This document shows, in pieces, positions 46,628-55,688 of a DNA stretch of 64,000 nucleotides. The translations under genes were made by a program, and so were the position numbers. How positions within the stretch are numbered: position 1 is the first letter of the stretch; the number at the start of each line of letters is the position of its first letter. The notes beneath the pieces were generated by a model. The model worked only from the letters and a program-made list of their open reading frames with translations, ran no database searches and had not been told where the DNA came from. This stretch comes from Streptomyces flaveolus (GTDB taxonomy: Bacteria > Actinomycetota > Actinomycetes > Streptomycetales > Streptomycetaceae): contig NZ_BMRV01000001.1 of NCBI RefSeq assembly GCF_014648815.1, positions 682,001 to 746,000 on the forward strand, given 5' to 3'.

Positions 46628-46643
46628 GAATTCGGGGGAATTC
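46628..46643 (+). promoter_or_regulatory. GAATTC-GGGG-GAATTC hairpin over the rsr ribosome site
   Basis: A 6-bp stem whose loop is the GGGG of the ribosome binding site (GGGGGAA, 46634-46640), 4 nt before the start codon. It could limit translation of the Ro protein. Confidence 0.45.
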
Positions 46644-46646
46644 ATC

Positions 46647-48233
46647 ATGGCGCGATTCAACACCAGGTCCGCGAAGGCGCAGCCCACCTCGCGCGTGACG
46701 TCCACGGGCCGCGTCCTCACCACCCACCAGGGCGGCCGGGGCCACGAGCGTGACCCGCGCTCCGAGCTCTTCCTGCTGGCGGTCGGCAACTTCGTGTCGC
46801 AGCAGACCTTCTACGAGTCCGGCGCCGACCGCGACGACCGGTTCGCCGGGCTCGTGCGCGAACTCGCCCTCACCGACCCGTCCTGGACGGCCGGCCTGCT
46901 CGGCTGGCTGCGCGGCGAGGGCAACCTGCGCACCGCCTCGATCGTCGGCGCCGCCGAGTACGTCAAGGCCCGCCTCGACGCCGGCGCCACCGACGGCCCC
47001 ACCAACCGCGAGGTCGTCGCCTCGGTGCTCCAGCGGCCAGACGAGCCCGGCGAGCTGCTGGCCTACTGGACGGCGACGTACGGCCGCGCCGTGCCCAAGC
47101 CGGTCAAGCGGGGGATCGCCGACGCCGTTCGGCGGCTCTACCACGGCACGTCGCTGCTGAAGTACGACACCGTGTCCAAGGGGTACCGCTTCGGCGACAT
47201 CCTCAACCTGGTGCACGCGGCGCCGGACCCGGACAAGCCGTGGCAGGGCGAGCTGTTCCGGTACGCGCTGGACCGCCGGCACAATCCCGACACCGCGGTG
47301 CCGCCCGCGTCGAACCGCGTCCTGGTCGCACACCGCGAGCTGATGGCGCTGCCCGTCGAGCGGCGGCGGGCGGTCGTCACCGCACCCGACGGTGCCGAGC
47401 GGCTCGCGGCGGCGGGCATCACCTGGGAGATGCTGGCCGGCTGGCTCCAGGGCCCGATGGACAAGGCGGCGTGGGAAGCCGTTATCCCGTCCATGGGTGC
47501 CATGGCGCTCATCCGAAACCTGCGCAACTTCGACGAGGCCGGCGTGTCCGACGAGGTCGCCGCACAGGTCGCGGCGCGGATCAGCGACCCGGAGCAGGTG
47601 GCGCGCTCGCGGCAGTTTCCCTTCCGCTACCTCGCCGCGTACCGGCACGCGCCGTCACTGCGCTGGTCGTACCCGCTGGAGCAGGCGCTCGGCCACTCGC
47701 TGGCCAACGTGCCCGCGCTGCCCGGCCGGACACTGGTCCTCGTGGACCGCTCGGGCTCCATGTTCCACTCGCGGATGTCCGACCGCTCGGAGCTCAACCG
47801 GGCCGACGCGGCGGCGGTCTTCGGCACGGCGCTCGCACTGCGGGCGGCGGACGCCGACCTCGTCGAGTTCGGGACGACCAGCAGGCGCGTGACGTTCCGC
47901 CGCGGCGAGTCGGTGCTGAAGATCCTGGGCCGCTTCGGCGACCTGGGCGGCACCGACACGACCGAGGCGGCCCGCCGGCACTACCGGAAGCACGACCGGG
48001 TGCTGATCGTCACCGACGAGCAGTACGCGTACAGCCGGCACGGCGACCCGACCGAGCAGGTCCCGGCGGACGTGCCGGTCTACACCTGGAACCTCGCCGG
48101 GTACCGGGCGGGCCACGGCCCGTCGGGCCGGGCGAACCGGCACACCTTCGGAGGTCTCTCGGACGCGGCCTTCCGGATGGTCCCGCTGCTCGAGGCCGCC
48201 CGGGACGCCGACTGGCCCTGGGCGGCGGCCTGA
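46647..48233 (+). CDS. rsr: Ro60-like TROVE-domain protein (Rsr)
   Basis: A 528-residue Ro orthologue. The N-terminal HEAT-like TROVE ring covers residues ~15-350, opening RSELFLLAVGNFVSQQTFYES with NREVVASVLQRPDEPGELLAYW-type repeats. A von Willebrand-A-like domain follows with the MIDAS motif D367-R-S369-G-S371 and GGTDTTEAARRH. Ro proteins bind misfolded RNAs in the ring cavity and Y RNAs on the outer face, and can tether to PNPase. The three Y-like hairpins directly upstream are its natural partners. No rtcB/rtcA genes are nearby. Confidence 0.95.
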   Translation: MARFNTRSAKAQPTSRVTSTGRVLTTHQGGRGHERDPRSELFLLAVGNFVSQQTFYESGADRDDRFAGLVRELALTDPSWTAGLLGWLRGEGNLRTASIVGAAEYVKARLDAGATDGPTNREVVASVLQRPDEPGELLAYWTATYGRAVPKPVKRGIADAVRRLYHGTSLLKYDTVSKGYRFGDILNLVHAAPDPDKPWQGELFRYALDRRHNPDTAVPPASNRVLVAHRELMALPVERRRAVVTAPDGAERLAAAGITWEMLAGWLQGPMDKAAWEAVIPSMGAMALIRNLRNFDEAGVSDEVAAQVAARISDPEQVARSRQFPFRYLAAYRHAPSLRWSYPLEQALGHSLANVPALPGRTLVLVDRSGSMFHSRMSDRSELNRADAAAVFGTALALRAADADLVEFGTTSRRVTFRRGESVLKILGRFGDLGGTDTTEAARRHYRKHDRVLIVTDEQYAYSRHGDPTEQVPADVPVYTWNLAGYRAGHGPSGRANRHTFGGLSDAAFRMVPLLEAARDADWPWAAA

Positions 48234-48244
48234 CGCCACCGGCC

Positions 48245-48285
48245 CCCGCGGCCCGCGCCCACGCACGACGGGTGCGGGCCGCGGG
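48245..48285 (+). terminator. Terminator after the Ro protein gene
   Basis: A 16-bp stem CCCGCGGCCCGCGCCC / GGGTGCGGGCCGCGGG (one G-T) with a 9-nt loop, 11 nt after the stop. Confidence 0.8.
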
Positions 48286-48369
48286 CGCTCACCGGGCCGC
48301 TCGCCCGGCCGTGCGGACCCCGCGCGGTAGGCTGCCGGGGAGGTTCCCCGGCGGGCAGGGAGTAGTGGG

Positions 48370-48939
48370 ATGGCGCAGGTCAGGCCCATGCGGGCGGATG
48401 CCCGGCGCAATCGTGAGCGGTTGCTCGCGGTGGCGGTGCAGGCCTTCGCCGAGCGCGGTGAGGGCGCCTCGCTGGACGACATCGCCAAGCGCGCCGGGGT
48501 CGGCGTCGGCACCCTGTACCGGCATTTCCCGACGCGTCGGGCGTTGCTGGAGGCCGCCTACCTGGAACGGATCGAGGCGATCGCCGCCCGCGCCGACGTG
48601 ATCGCGGCCGGACGGCCGGCGGGCGAGGCGCTCGTCGCGTGGCTCGGCGAACTCGCCGTCGGGATGCTCCAGGTGCGCGGCCTGAAGGCGCTGCTGGGCA
48701 CGGCCGTCACCGGCGGCGGGGGCGCGGTGGGCGCGGCGTGCGGTGACTGCGTGCGCGGGGCGGCGACGCGGCTGGTCCGGGCGGCGCAGGACGAGGGCGC
48801 GCTGCGCCGCGACGTCGAGCCCGTCGAGGTGCTGCGGCTGGTGCACGGCGTGGTGACGGCGTCCGAGATGGCCGGCGCGGAGGACGGGACGTCCGTACGG
48901 CGGTATCTGTCGCTGGTGGTGGACGGTCTGCGGGCGTAG
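48370..48939 (+). CDS. TetR-family transcriptional regulator
   Basis: A 189-residue protein. The HTH at residues ~32-55 contains ASLDDIAKRAGVGVGTLYRHFP, the standard TetR form. The ligand domain is Ala/Leu/Gly-rich with GGGGAVGAACGDCVRGA. It stands alone after the Ro terminator and convergent to the TerD gene, so the target is not evident. Confidence 0.9.
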   Translation: MAQVRPMRADARRNRERLLAVAVQAFAERGEGASLDDIAKRAGVGVGTLYRHFPTRRALLEAAYLERIEAIAARADVIAAGRPAGEALVAWLGELAVGMLQVRGLKALLGTAVTGGGGAVGAACGDCVRGAATRLVRAAQDEGALRRDVEPVEVLRLVHGVVTASEMAGAEDGTSVRRYLSLVVDGLRA

Positions 48940-48981
48940 GGCCGCGGCCGGGTGTCCGGGGAGCGGCCCTGTGCCCGGCCC

Positions 48982-50193
48982 CTAGAGCGCCTGGCCCGCC
49001 GGCTTCACCATGCCCCGGACCGTGCGGGACTTGACGAAGTCGCCCATGGCGGTCATCTCCCACTCGCCGGAGAACTGGCGGATCAGCTTCGCCATCATCA
49101 CGCCGGTCTGCGGCTCGGCGCTGGTGAGGTCGAAGCGGACCAGTTCCTCGCCGGTCGTGCCGTCCAGGAGGCGGCAGTAGGCCTTGGCGACCTCCGTGAA
49201 CTTCTGGCCGGAGAAGGAGTTGACCGTGAAGACCAGGCCGGAGACGTCCATGGGGAGCCGGCCGAGGTCGACGGTGATCACCTCGTCGTCCCCGCCGCCT
49301 TCGCCGGTGAGGTTGTCGCCGGAGTGGCGGATCGCGCCGTTCACGATCTGGAGCTTGCCGAAGTAGCAGCTGTCGATGTGGTTGCGCTGCGGGCCGTAGG
49401 CGATGACCGACGCGTCCAGGTCGATGTCCTTGCCGCGGTAGGCGGGCTCCCAGCCGAGGCCCATTTTGACCTGGGACAGCAGCGGCCGGCCGCCCTTGAT
49501 CAGCGAGACCGTCTGGTTCTTCTGGAGGCTGACCCGGCCCTTGTCGAGGTTGATCTTCCCGGTGCCCGGAGCGGGCGCGGGCGCAGTGGCCGGCGGCGCC
49601 GGGGGAGCGGCGGGCATCGTGGGCGCGGCGGCGGGCGGGGCCGGCGGCGGGGTGGCCGCCTGCGGCGGGGCCGGCTGGGCGGGGGCCGCCGGCTCCTCCA
49701 CCGTGACGCCGAAGTCGGTGGCGATGCCCGCGAGGCCGTTGGCGTAGCCCTGGCCGACCGCGCGGGCCTTCCAGGCGCCGTTGCGCAGATAGACCTCCAC
49801 GATCACGAGTGCCGTCTCGCCGCCGAGCTGCGGGGGCGTGAAGGTGGCGAGGACGGAGTTGTCGTCCGCGTTGCGGATGGTGGCGGTCGGCTCGATGCCC
49901 TGGAAGGTCTGGCCGGCGGCGTCCGGGCTGGCGGTGACGACGATCTTCTCGATGCCCGGCGGGACGGCGGCGGTGTCGACCGTGATCGCGTCCGGGGCGG
50001 TGCCGCCACCGGAGCGGTACGTCACGCCCTGGCCGGTGGGCTGGTTGTAGAAGATGAAGTCGTCGTCTGAGCGCACCTTGCCGTCGGCGGTGAGCAGCAG
50101 GCCCGATACGTCCAGCCGCACGGGGGCGCTGACGTCCACCGTCACGCGGGCGGCGGAGAGGGGGATGTTCGAGCCGGGGGTCATAGCTGTCAT
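48982..50193 (-). CDS. Double TerD-domain stress protein
   Basis: A 403-residue protein with two TerD-like domains joined by a Pro/Ala linker (about residues 165-210). The second has the classic ISLQKGG-like and calcium-site pattern (KNQTVSLIKGG, GLGWEPAYRGKDIDLDASVI, GDNLTGEGGGDDEVITVDL). The first is more diverged (DDDFIFYNQPTGQGVTYR, GGETALVIVEVYLRNGAWKARAVGQGY). TerD proteins bind Ca2+ and belong to stress/tellurite systems. ATG 50193 or 50184 could be the start; neither has a strong ribosome site. Confidence 0.9.
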   Translation of the reverse strand: MTAMTPGSNIPLSAARVTVDVSAPVRLDVSGLLLTADGKVRSDDDFIFYNQPTGQGVTYRSGGGTAPDAITVDTAAVPPGIEKIVVTASPDAAGQTFQGIEPTATIRNADDNSVLATFTPPQLGGETALVIVEVYLRNGAWKARAVGQGYANGLAGIATDFGVTVEEPAAPAQPAPPQAATPPPAPPAAAPTMPAAPPAPPATAPAPAPGTGKINLDKGRVSLQKNQTVSLIKGGRPLLSQVKMGLGWEPAYRGKDIDLDASVIAYGPQRNHIDSCYFGKLQIVNGAIRHSGDNLTGEGGGDDEVITVDLGRLPMDVSGLVFTVNSFSGQKFTEVAKAYCRLLDGTTGEELVRFDLTSAEPQTGVMMAKLIRQFSGEWEMTAMGDFVKSRTVRGMVKPAGQAL

Positions 50194-50286
50194 GCCGGGT
50201 GAACGAGTGAGGTCGTTTTACCGTTCCCTTACCCGGGGGCCATTCGGGTCGCGGGGGAGGTGGGGCGGGGCGCCAGTGGGTTTTCG

Positions 50287-50388
50287 CCCCCGCCGCCCCT
50301 TCCCGTTCCCGTCCCTGGGGGCTGCCGCCCCCAGACCCCCGCTTCGGCCTGGGCGGCCTTTTCCTCGAACGCCGGACGGGCTGAACGA
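50287..50388. repeat. Streptomyces-type extragenic repeat
   Basis: The hairpin TGGGGGC-TGCC-GCCCCCA (50316-50333), then CCCCCGCTTCGGCCT and GAACGCCGGACGGGCTGAA. This is the common intergenic repeat seen many times in Streptomyces chromosomes. It lies between the TerD gene and the dehydrogenase gene and may end transcription of the latter. Confidence 0.6.
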
Positions 50389-50396
50389 CAGAGGAC

Positions 50397-51386
50397 TCAG
50401 GGGACGACCACGATCTTGCGGCCGACTCCCGCCGCGAACTGCTCCAGGGCCTGCGGGTAGCGGGTCAGGGGGAGGCGGTCGCTGATGAAGACGTCCGGGT
50501 CCAGGACGCCGTTCGCGAACAGTTCCGCCGCGCGCTCGTAGCTGTGCAGGACCGCCATCGAGCCGGTGATGGTGATCTCCTGGTTGTAGATGCGGTACGG
50601 GTCGATCTGCACGCGCGTCGCGTAGTCGGCCACGCCGAACTGGAGGAACGTGCCCGCCTTGGCGACCCGGTCCAGGCCGTCCTGGATCGCCGCCGCGTTG
50701 CCCGTCGCGTCGATGACCAGGTCCCAGCCCTGGGGCCGGTCCAGCTCGTCCGGGGTGGCGGCCGACGCCGAGACGCCGAGGCCGCGGGCCGTCTCCAGGC
50801 GGGCCGGGTTGAGGTCCACCACGTCCACGCTCGCCGCGCCGGTCCGCTTGGCCAGCTCCAGCATCATCAGGCCCATCGTGCCCGAGCCGTAGATCAGGAC
50901 GTGGGCGCCGAGGCGGGACCGCAGGACGTCGTAGCCGCGGACCGCGCAGGACAGGGGCTCGATCAGCGCCGCGTCCTCGGTGCGGACGTGCTCGGGGAGC
51001 TTCACGCAGTTCGCCACCGGTGCCACCGCGTACTGCGCCGCGCCGCCCGCCGTCGTGACGCCGATGGCCGCCCAGCGTTCGCAGAGGTTGTTGTGGCCGG
51101 TGCGGCAGTAGCGGCACTCGTAGCAGTAGAGGGAGGGGTCGACGGCGACCCGGTCGCCGACCGACACCTCGGTGACCTGGGTGCCGACGCCGACCACCGC
51201 GCCGGCGAACTCGTGGCCCGGCACGATGGGCAGCTCGGGCGCGAACTCGCCCTGGAGGATGTGCAGGTCGGTGCCGCACAGGCCGCAGGCCGCGACCTCG
51301 ACGACGACCTCGCGCGGCCCTGGCGTCGGGTCCGGGACCTCGCTGACGACGGCACGGCCCACGGACTCGATGACGGCGGCCTTCAT
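50397..51386 (-). CDS. Zinc-dependent alcohol/polyol dehydrogenase
   Basis: A 329-residue MDR enzyme: catalytic zinc ligands in ACGLCGTDLH and VPGHEFAGAV, four structural-zinc cysteines in YCYECRYCRTGHNNLCE, and the NAD fold with IYGSGTMGLMMLELA. It is coupled by ATGA to the permease gene upstream, so it very likely oxidises the imported substrate, probably a polyol such as sorbitol, mannitol or a related sugar alcohol. Confidence 0.9.
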   Translation of the reverse strand: MKAAVIESVGRAVVSEVPDPTPGPREVVVEVAACGLCGTDLHILQGEFAPELPIVPGHEFAGAVVGVGTQVTEVSVGDRVAVDPSLYCYECRYCRTGHNNLCERWAAIGVTTAGGAAQYAVAPVANCVKLPEHVRTEDAALIEPLSCAVRGYDVLRSRLGAHVLIYGSGTMGLMMLELAKRTGAASVDVVDLNPARLETARGLGVSASAATPDELDRPQGWDLVIDATGNAAAIQDGLDRVAKAGTFLQFGVADYATRVQIDPYRIYNQEITITGSMAVLHSYERAAELFANGVLDPDVFISDRLPLTRYPQALEQFAAGVGRKIVVVP

Positions 51387-52258
51387 TTCACGGCTCCCAA
51401 CGACAGGCCCTGGACCAGTTTGTCCTGGGCGGCGAACCCCGCGGCGAGCACCGGCAGGGAGATGACGAGCGACGCGGCGCACACCTTCGCCAGGAACAGG
51501 CCCTGGCTGGTGATGAAGCCGGTCAGGAAGACGGGGGCGGTCTCGGCGACCACGCCCGTCAGCACCCGGGCGAAGAGCAGTTCGTTCCAGCTGAAGATGA
51601 AGCAGATGAGGGAGGTCGCGGCGATGCCGGGGAGGGCGATCGGGGCGACCACCCGGGCCAGGACCGTCGGCAGTCTCGCGCCGTCCACCCGGGCCGCCTC
51701 GATGATCGCCACCGGGACCTCGGCCAGGAAGGACTGCATCATCCAGACCGCGATCGGCAGGTTCATGGAGGTGTAGAGGACGACCAGCAGCCAGATGTTG
51801 TCCAGCAGGTCCGTGTTCTTGGCGAACAGGTAGATCGGCAGCAGGCCCGCCACCACCGGCAGCATCTTGGTGGACAGGAAGAAGAACAGGACGTCCGTCC
51901 ACTTCTTCACCGGGCGGATGGAGAGCGCGTACGCGGCCGGCAGGGCCAGCACCAGGACGAACAGGGTCGAGGCGACCGACGCCACCGCCGAGTTGATCAG
52001 CGCCGGCCAGGGACTCGCGCCGCCGCCCGCGCCGAAGAACTCGCGGTAGCCGTCCAGGGTCAGCGAGGCGGCGAAGGACGGCGGGTTGGTGGCCGCGTCC
52101 TCCTCCGAGTGGAAGGAGGTCAGGGCCATCCACGCGATGGGCAGGAAGAAGACGATCCCGGCCAGCCAGGCGACCAGGCCCAGACCGGCGCCGCCCCTGC
52201 GGCGGGCTCGGGCGGGCTCGGTGCGTACGGCGGCGGGGCGTACGGCGGTGGCGCTCAT
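51383..52258 (-). CDS. ABC sugar/polyol permease (MalG-type)
   Basis: A 291-residue, six-helix inner membrane permease with the EAA loop EAARVDGARLPTVLARVVAPIALP region (about residues 190-215). It is ATGA-coupled to both neighbours. It is the second permease of the importer encoded by 53196-54566 and 52255-53199. Confidence 0.94.
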   Translation of the reverse strand: MSATAVRPAAVRTEPARARRRGGAGLGLVAWLAGIVFFLPIAWMALTSFHSEEDAATNPPSFAASLTLDGYREFFGAGGGASPWPALINSAVASVASTLFVLVLALPAAYALSIRPVKKWTDVLFFFLSTKMLPVVAGLLPIYLFAKNTDLLDNIWLLVVLYTSMNLPIAVWMMQSFLAEVPVAIIEAARVDGARLPTVLARVVAPIALPGIAATSLICFIFSWNELLFARVLTGVVAETAPVFLTGFITSQGLFLAKVCAASLVISLPVLAAGFAAQDKLVQGLSLGAVK

Positions 52259-53199
52259 GCGCGGGACACCTCCTCGCGGAACAGGGACGACACCACGCGC
52301 AGCGCGAAGGTGGCGATGACGATCGAGCCGATGACGACCAGGACGCCCGCGGCCGAGGCGAGCCCGTTCTCGTGGGCCTGGTAGAAGCTCTGGTAGACGG
52401 TGTAGGGCAGGTTGGCCGTGCCCAGGCCGCCGGACGTGAGGGTGAACACCGCGTCGAAGTTCTGGACGATGTAGATCGAGCCGAGCAGGGCGCCCAGTTC
52501 GAGGTAGCGGCGCAGGTGGGGCAGGGTGAGGTGGACGAAGATCTGCCAGTCGCTCGCGCCGTCCACCCGGGCGGCCTCGATCTGCTGCTGGTCCCGGCTC
52601 TGCAGTCCGGCCAGCAGGATCAGCATCATGAACGGCGTCCACTGCCACACCAGTGAGGCCTCGACGGCGAGCAGCGGGGTGTTCGAGATCCAGTCCGGCT
52701 GCGGGCCGCCGACGTAGTGCAACAGGCCGTTGAGCAGGCCGTATTCGGGGTTGTACAGGACGTGCTTCCACAGCAGCGCCGCCGCTACCGGGACGACCAG
52801 GAACGGCGCGATCAGCAGGGTGCGGACCACGCCCCGGCCCTTGAAGCGGCGGTCGAGGAGCAGGGCGAGGGCCAGGCCGAGGACCAGGCTGGCGAGGACC
52901 ACCGCCGCGGTCAGCAGGATCGTCGTCCACACCGACCTGCGCAGGTCGGGGTCGGTGAGGACGTCGCCGTAGTTGGCGAGGCCGGTGAAGCGGCGTGCGT
53001 CCGGGTAGAGGGCGTTCCAGTCGAAGAGGGAGATCACCAGGGTGGCCACGAAGGGCAGCTGGGTGACCGCGATCATGAAGATCAGGGCGGGGAGCAGCGG
53101 GGCCCGGGTGGCCCAGGCCTTGAGCCGGGAGGACGGCGGGCGGACGGTGGTGCGGACGTGGTCGGGTGCGGCCGCGGGGGCCGAGGTCGTGGCGGTCAT
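52255..53199 (-). CDS. ABC sugar/polyol permease (MalF-type)
   Basis: A 314-residue permease with the EAA loop containing EAARVDGASDWQIFVHLTLP. The N-terminal cytoplasmic tail is Ala/Thr/Pro-rich. Start ATG 53199 overlaps the binding-protein stop by 4 nt. No ATPase gene is in this operon, so a shared MsiK-like ATPase from elsewhere must power it, as is common in Streptomyces. Confidence 0.94.
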   Translation of the reverse strand: MTATTSAPAAAPDHVRTTVRPPSSRLKAWATRAPLLPALIFMIAVTQLPFVATLVISLFDWNALYPDARRFTGLANYGDVLTDPDLRRSVWTTILLTAAVVLASLVLGLALALLLDRRFKGRGVVRTLLIAPFLVVPVAAALLWKHVLYNPEYGLLNGLLHYVGGPQPDWISNTPLLAVEASLVWQWTPFMMLILLAGLQSRDQQQIEAARVDGASDWQIFVHLTLPHLRRYLELGALLGSIYIVQNFDAVFTLTSGGLGTANLPYTVYQSFYQAHENGLASAAGVLVVIGSIVIATFALRVVSSLFREEVSRA

Positions 53200-54566
53200 C
53201 GTCCCTCGTACTCCTCGGAGATCTTCTCGGCGAGCTGCTGGGACTTCTTCAGGGCCTCCTCGACGGACTGGCGTCCGGCGACGGCCGCGCTGATCTCCTG
53301 GGAGACCTTGGTGCCGAGGTCCGTGAACTCGGGGATGCCGACGAACTGGATGCCGGGCGCGGGGCGCGGCTGCACGCCGGGGTCGCCCGGTTTCGCCCCC
53401 TCGATGGCCTCGCGGGTCATCTCCTGGAAGGCGGCGGCCTCGGCGCGGTAGGCCGGGTTCTCGTACGTCGAGGCCCGCTTGCCGGCCGGGACGTCGGACC
53501 AGCCGACCTTGTCGCCGACGAGCTGCTCGTACTCCTTGCTCGAGGCCCAGGAGACGAACTTCCAGGCCTTGTCGGGGTTGCGGGACGCCTTCTGGATGCC
53601 CCAGGCCCAGGTGTAGAGCCAGCCGGAGGAGTCGGTCTTCTCGACGGGGGCCGGCGCGTAGCCGATCTTTCCCTTGACCGGGGACTTGGCCGACTCCAGG
53701 GAACCCGCCGCCGACGTGGCGTCGTACCACATGGCGACCTTGCCCTGGGTGAGGTTGTTCAGGCACTCGGCGAAGCCGGACTGGGCGGCGCCGGACTCGC
53801 CGTGCTCGCGGACCAGGTCGACGTAGAACTTCGTCGCCTTCTCCCACTCGGGCGAGTCGAGCCGGGCCTGCCAGTCCTTGTCGAACCAGGTGCCGCCGAA
53901 GGTGTTGACGACCGTCGTCAGCGGGGCCATCAGCTCGCCCCAGCCGGGCAGTCCGCGCAGGCAGATGCCCTTCATGCCCGGCTCTGCCCCGTCCAGTTCG
54001 GCGGCGAGGTCCGCCACCTGGGTCCAGGTGGGGTGGGCGGGCATCGTCAGGCCCTTCGCGGCGAAGAGGTCCTTGCGGTACATGAGGAAGGACGACTCGC
54101 CGTAGAAGGGCTGCCCGTAGAGCTTGCCGTCGTCGCCGGTGAGGGACTCGCGCATCGGCCCCAGGATGTCCTTCTCGTCGTACGCCGGGTCCTTCGCGAC
54201 GTAGGGGTCCATCTCGTGGAGCCACTCGTTGCGGGCGTAGATCGGTATCTCGTAGTTGGAGAGGGTGGCGACGTCGTACTGGCCTGCCTGGTTGGCGAAG
54301 TCCTGGCTGATCTTGTCGCGGACGTCGTTCTCCGGCAGGACGGTGAAGTTCACCTTGATGCCGGTCTCCTTGGTGAAGTGGCCGGCGGTGAGCTTCTGCA
54401 GCTCGGTCATCTGCGGGTTGTTGACCATCAGGACGTTGATGGCGTCGCCGCCCGACCCGGCCCCGCCCGCCCCGACCCAGCAGCCGGAGAGCAGCGGGGC
54501 GAGCAGCGTCCCTGCGGCGGCCGTGGCGAGCAGGGCTCGCGGCCTCCGTCGGCTCTGGGTTCGCAT
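53196..54566 (-). CDS. ABC solute-binding lipoprotein (polyol type)
   Basis: A 456-residue extracellular binding protein. A lipobox LLSGC ends the signal (cysteine about residue 29). The type-1 sugar-binding fold has INVLMVNNPQMTELQKLTAGHF and DVATLSNYEIPIYARNEWL. WLYTWAWGIQKASRNPDKAWKF is typical of the SmoE/mannitol-sorbitol subfamily. First gene of the importer operon; the substrate is inferred. Confidence 0.9.
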   Translation of the reverse strand: MRTQSRRRPRALLATAAAGTLLAPLLSGCWVGAGGAGSGGDAINVLMVNNPQMTELQKLTAGHFTKETGIKVNFTVLPENDVRDKISQDFANQAGQYDVATLSNYEIPIYARNEWLHEMDPYVAKDPAYDEKDILGPMRESLTGDDGKLYGQPFYGESSFLMYRKDLFAAKGLTMPAHPTWTQVADLAAELDGAEPGMKGICLRGLPGWGELMAPLTTVVNTFGGTWFDKDWQARLDSPEWEKATKFYVDLVREHGESGAAQSGFAECLNNLTQGKVAMWYDATSAAGSLESAKSPVKGKIGYAPAPVEKTDSSGWLYTWAWGIQKASRNPDKAWKFVSWASSKEYEQLVGDKVGWSDVPAGKRASTYENPAYRAEAAAFQEMTREAIEGAKPGDPGVQPRPAPGIQFVGIPEFTDLGTKVSQEISAAVAGRQSVEEALKKSQQLAEKISEEYEGR

Positions 54567-54644
54567 GGATCGCTCCTGAACATATGGGGAGATAGGGGGC
54601 GGTGCGGGGCATGGGGGTGCCCTGCGGGGACGTGCGGGTGGTTC

Positions 54645-55415
54645 TCAGACGCGGATGACCTGCGGTCCGAGCAGCGAGTAGCGGTGGGCCTCGGCCGCGG
54701 GCAGGAGGGTGCTGGTGACGATGGCTTCCAGCGCGCCGATCTCCGCGAAGCGGCAGAAGCTGACCGCGCCGAACTTGGTGTGCGTGCCGGCGAACACGGT
54801 GCGGCGGGCGGCGCGGACGGCCTGCGCCTTGACCTCGCTGACGGCGGGGTCGGGGGTGGTCAGGCCGTGCTCGCGGGAGATGCCGTTGGCGCCGATGTAG
54901 GCCAGGTCGACGACGAACCCGGCGAGCATCTTCGTCGTCCAGTGGTCGACGGTGGCGAGCGTGCCGGGGCGGACCCGGCCGCCGAGCAGCAGCACGGACG
55001 TGTCGCCCGCCTCGGCGAGGGCGCCCGCGACCGGCAGGGAGGCGGTCACCACGGTCAGCGGACGGTCCCGGGGGAGGGCCTCGGCGATGAGCTGGGGGGT
55101 GAAGCCCTCGTCGACGAAGACCGTCTCGGCGTCGCCGAGCAGTTCGGCGGCGGCGGAGGCGATCCGGCGCTTCTCGGGGACGTGGCTGGTGGCGCGGAAG
55201 GCGAGCGTGGTCTCGAAGCCGGCGCTCTCCACGGGGTAGGCGCCGCCGTGGGTGCGGCGGACCAGGCCGTGGTCCTCCAGGGCGCGCAGGTCACGCCGTA
55301 CGGTCTCCTTGGCCACGCCCAGTTCGGCCGCGAGCGCGGTGACGTCGACCGAGCCGGTGGCGCGGGCGACCCGGACGATCTCGCGCTGCCGTTCCTCCGC
55401 CGTCCTCGCGCTCAT
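54645..55415 (-). CDS. DeoR-family repressor of the polyol operon
   Basis: A 256-residue regulator from ATG 55415 (GTG 55433 is an alternative). The N-terminal DeoR HTH is VDVTALAAELGVAKETVRRD with RRTHGGAY. The C-terminal sugar-phosphate-sensing domain has VFVDEGFTPQLIAEAL and AYIGANGISREHGLTTPDPAVSEVK. It is 78 nt before the binding-protein gene in the same direction and likely represses it until a sugar phosphate appears. Confidence 0.92.
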   Translation of the reverse strand: MSARTAEERQREIVRVARATGSVDVTALAAELGVAKETVRRDLRALEDHGLVRRTHGGAYPVESAGFETTLAFRATSHVPEKRRIASAAAELLGDAETVFVDEGFTPQLIAEALPRDRPLTVVTASLPVAGALAEAGDTSVLLLGGRVRPGTLATVDHWTTKMLAGFVVDLAYIGANGISREHGLTTPDPAVSEVKAQAVRAARRTVFAGTHTKFGAVSFCRFAEIGALEAIVTSTLLPAAEAHRYSLLGPQVIRV

Positions 55416-55688
55416 GCCGAACACCCGCCTCACCGCCTTGTCGCCGCGTCCTTGCCCGTTCGGGCCCTGTGCGGTCCCTGGGTGAAGTTCTACAGCGGCT
55501 CCGCGGCACTGACCAGGCCTGTTGCGGGCCCGATGCTGCCCGGTTGTGCCCGCTTCGGCCGCCGGGTGCCCGCCGCGGACCTGGGAGGCAGCGGTGTACG
55601 GGGTGGGAACGGGCAGCGCGGACGCCCGTATACGGGGGCGGGCGGGCCCGTTCGGTGCCCGCCCGCCCGTCGTGGGGTCGTCTTCCGG

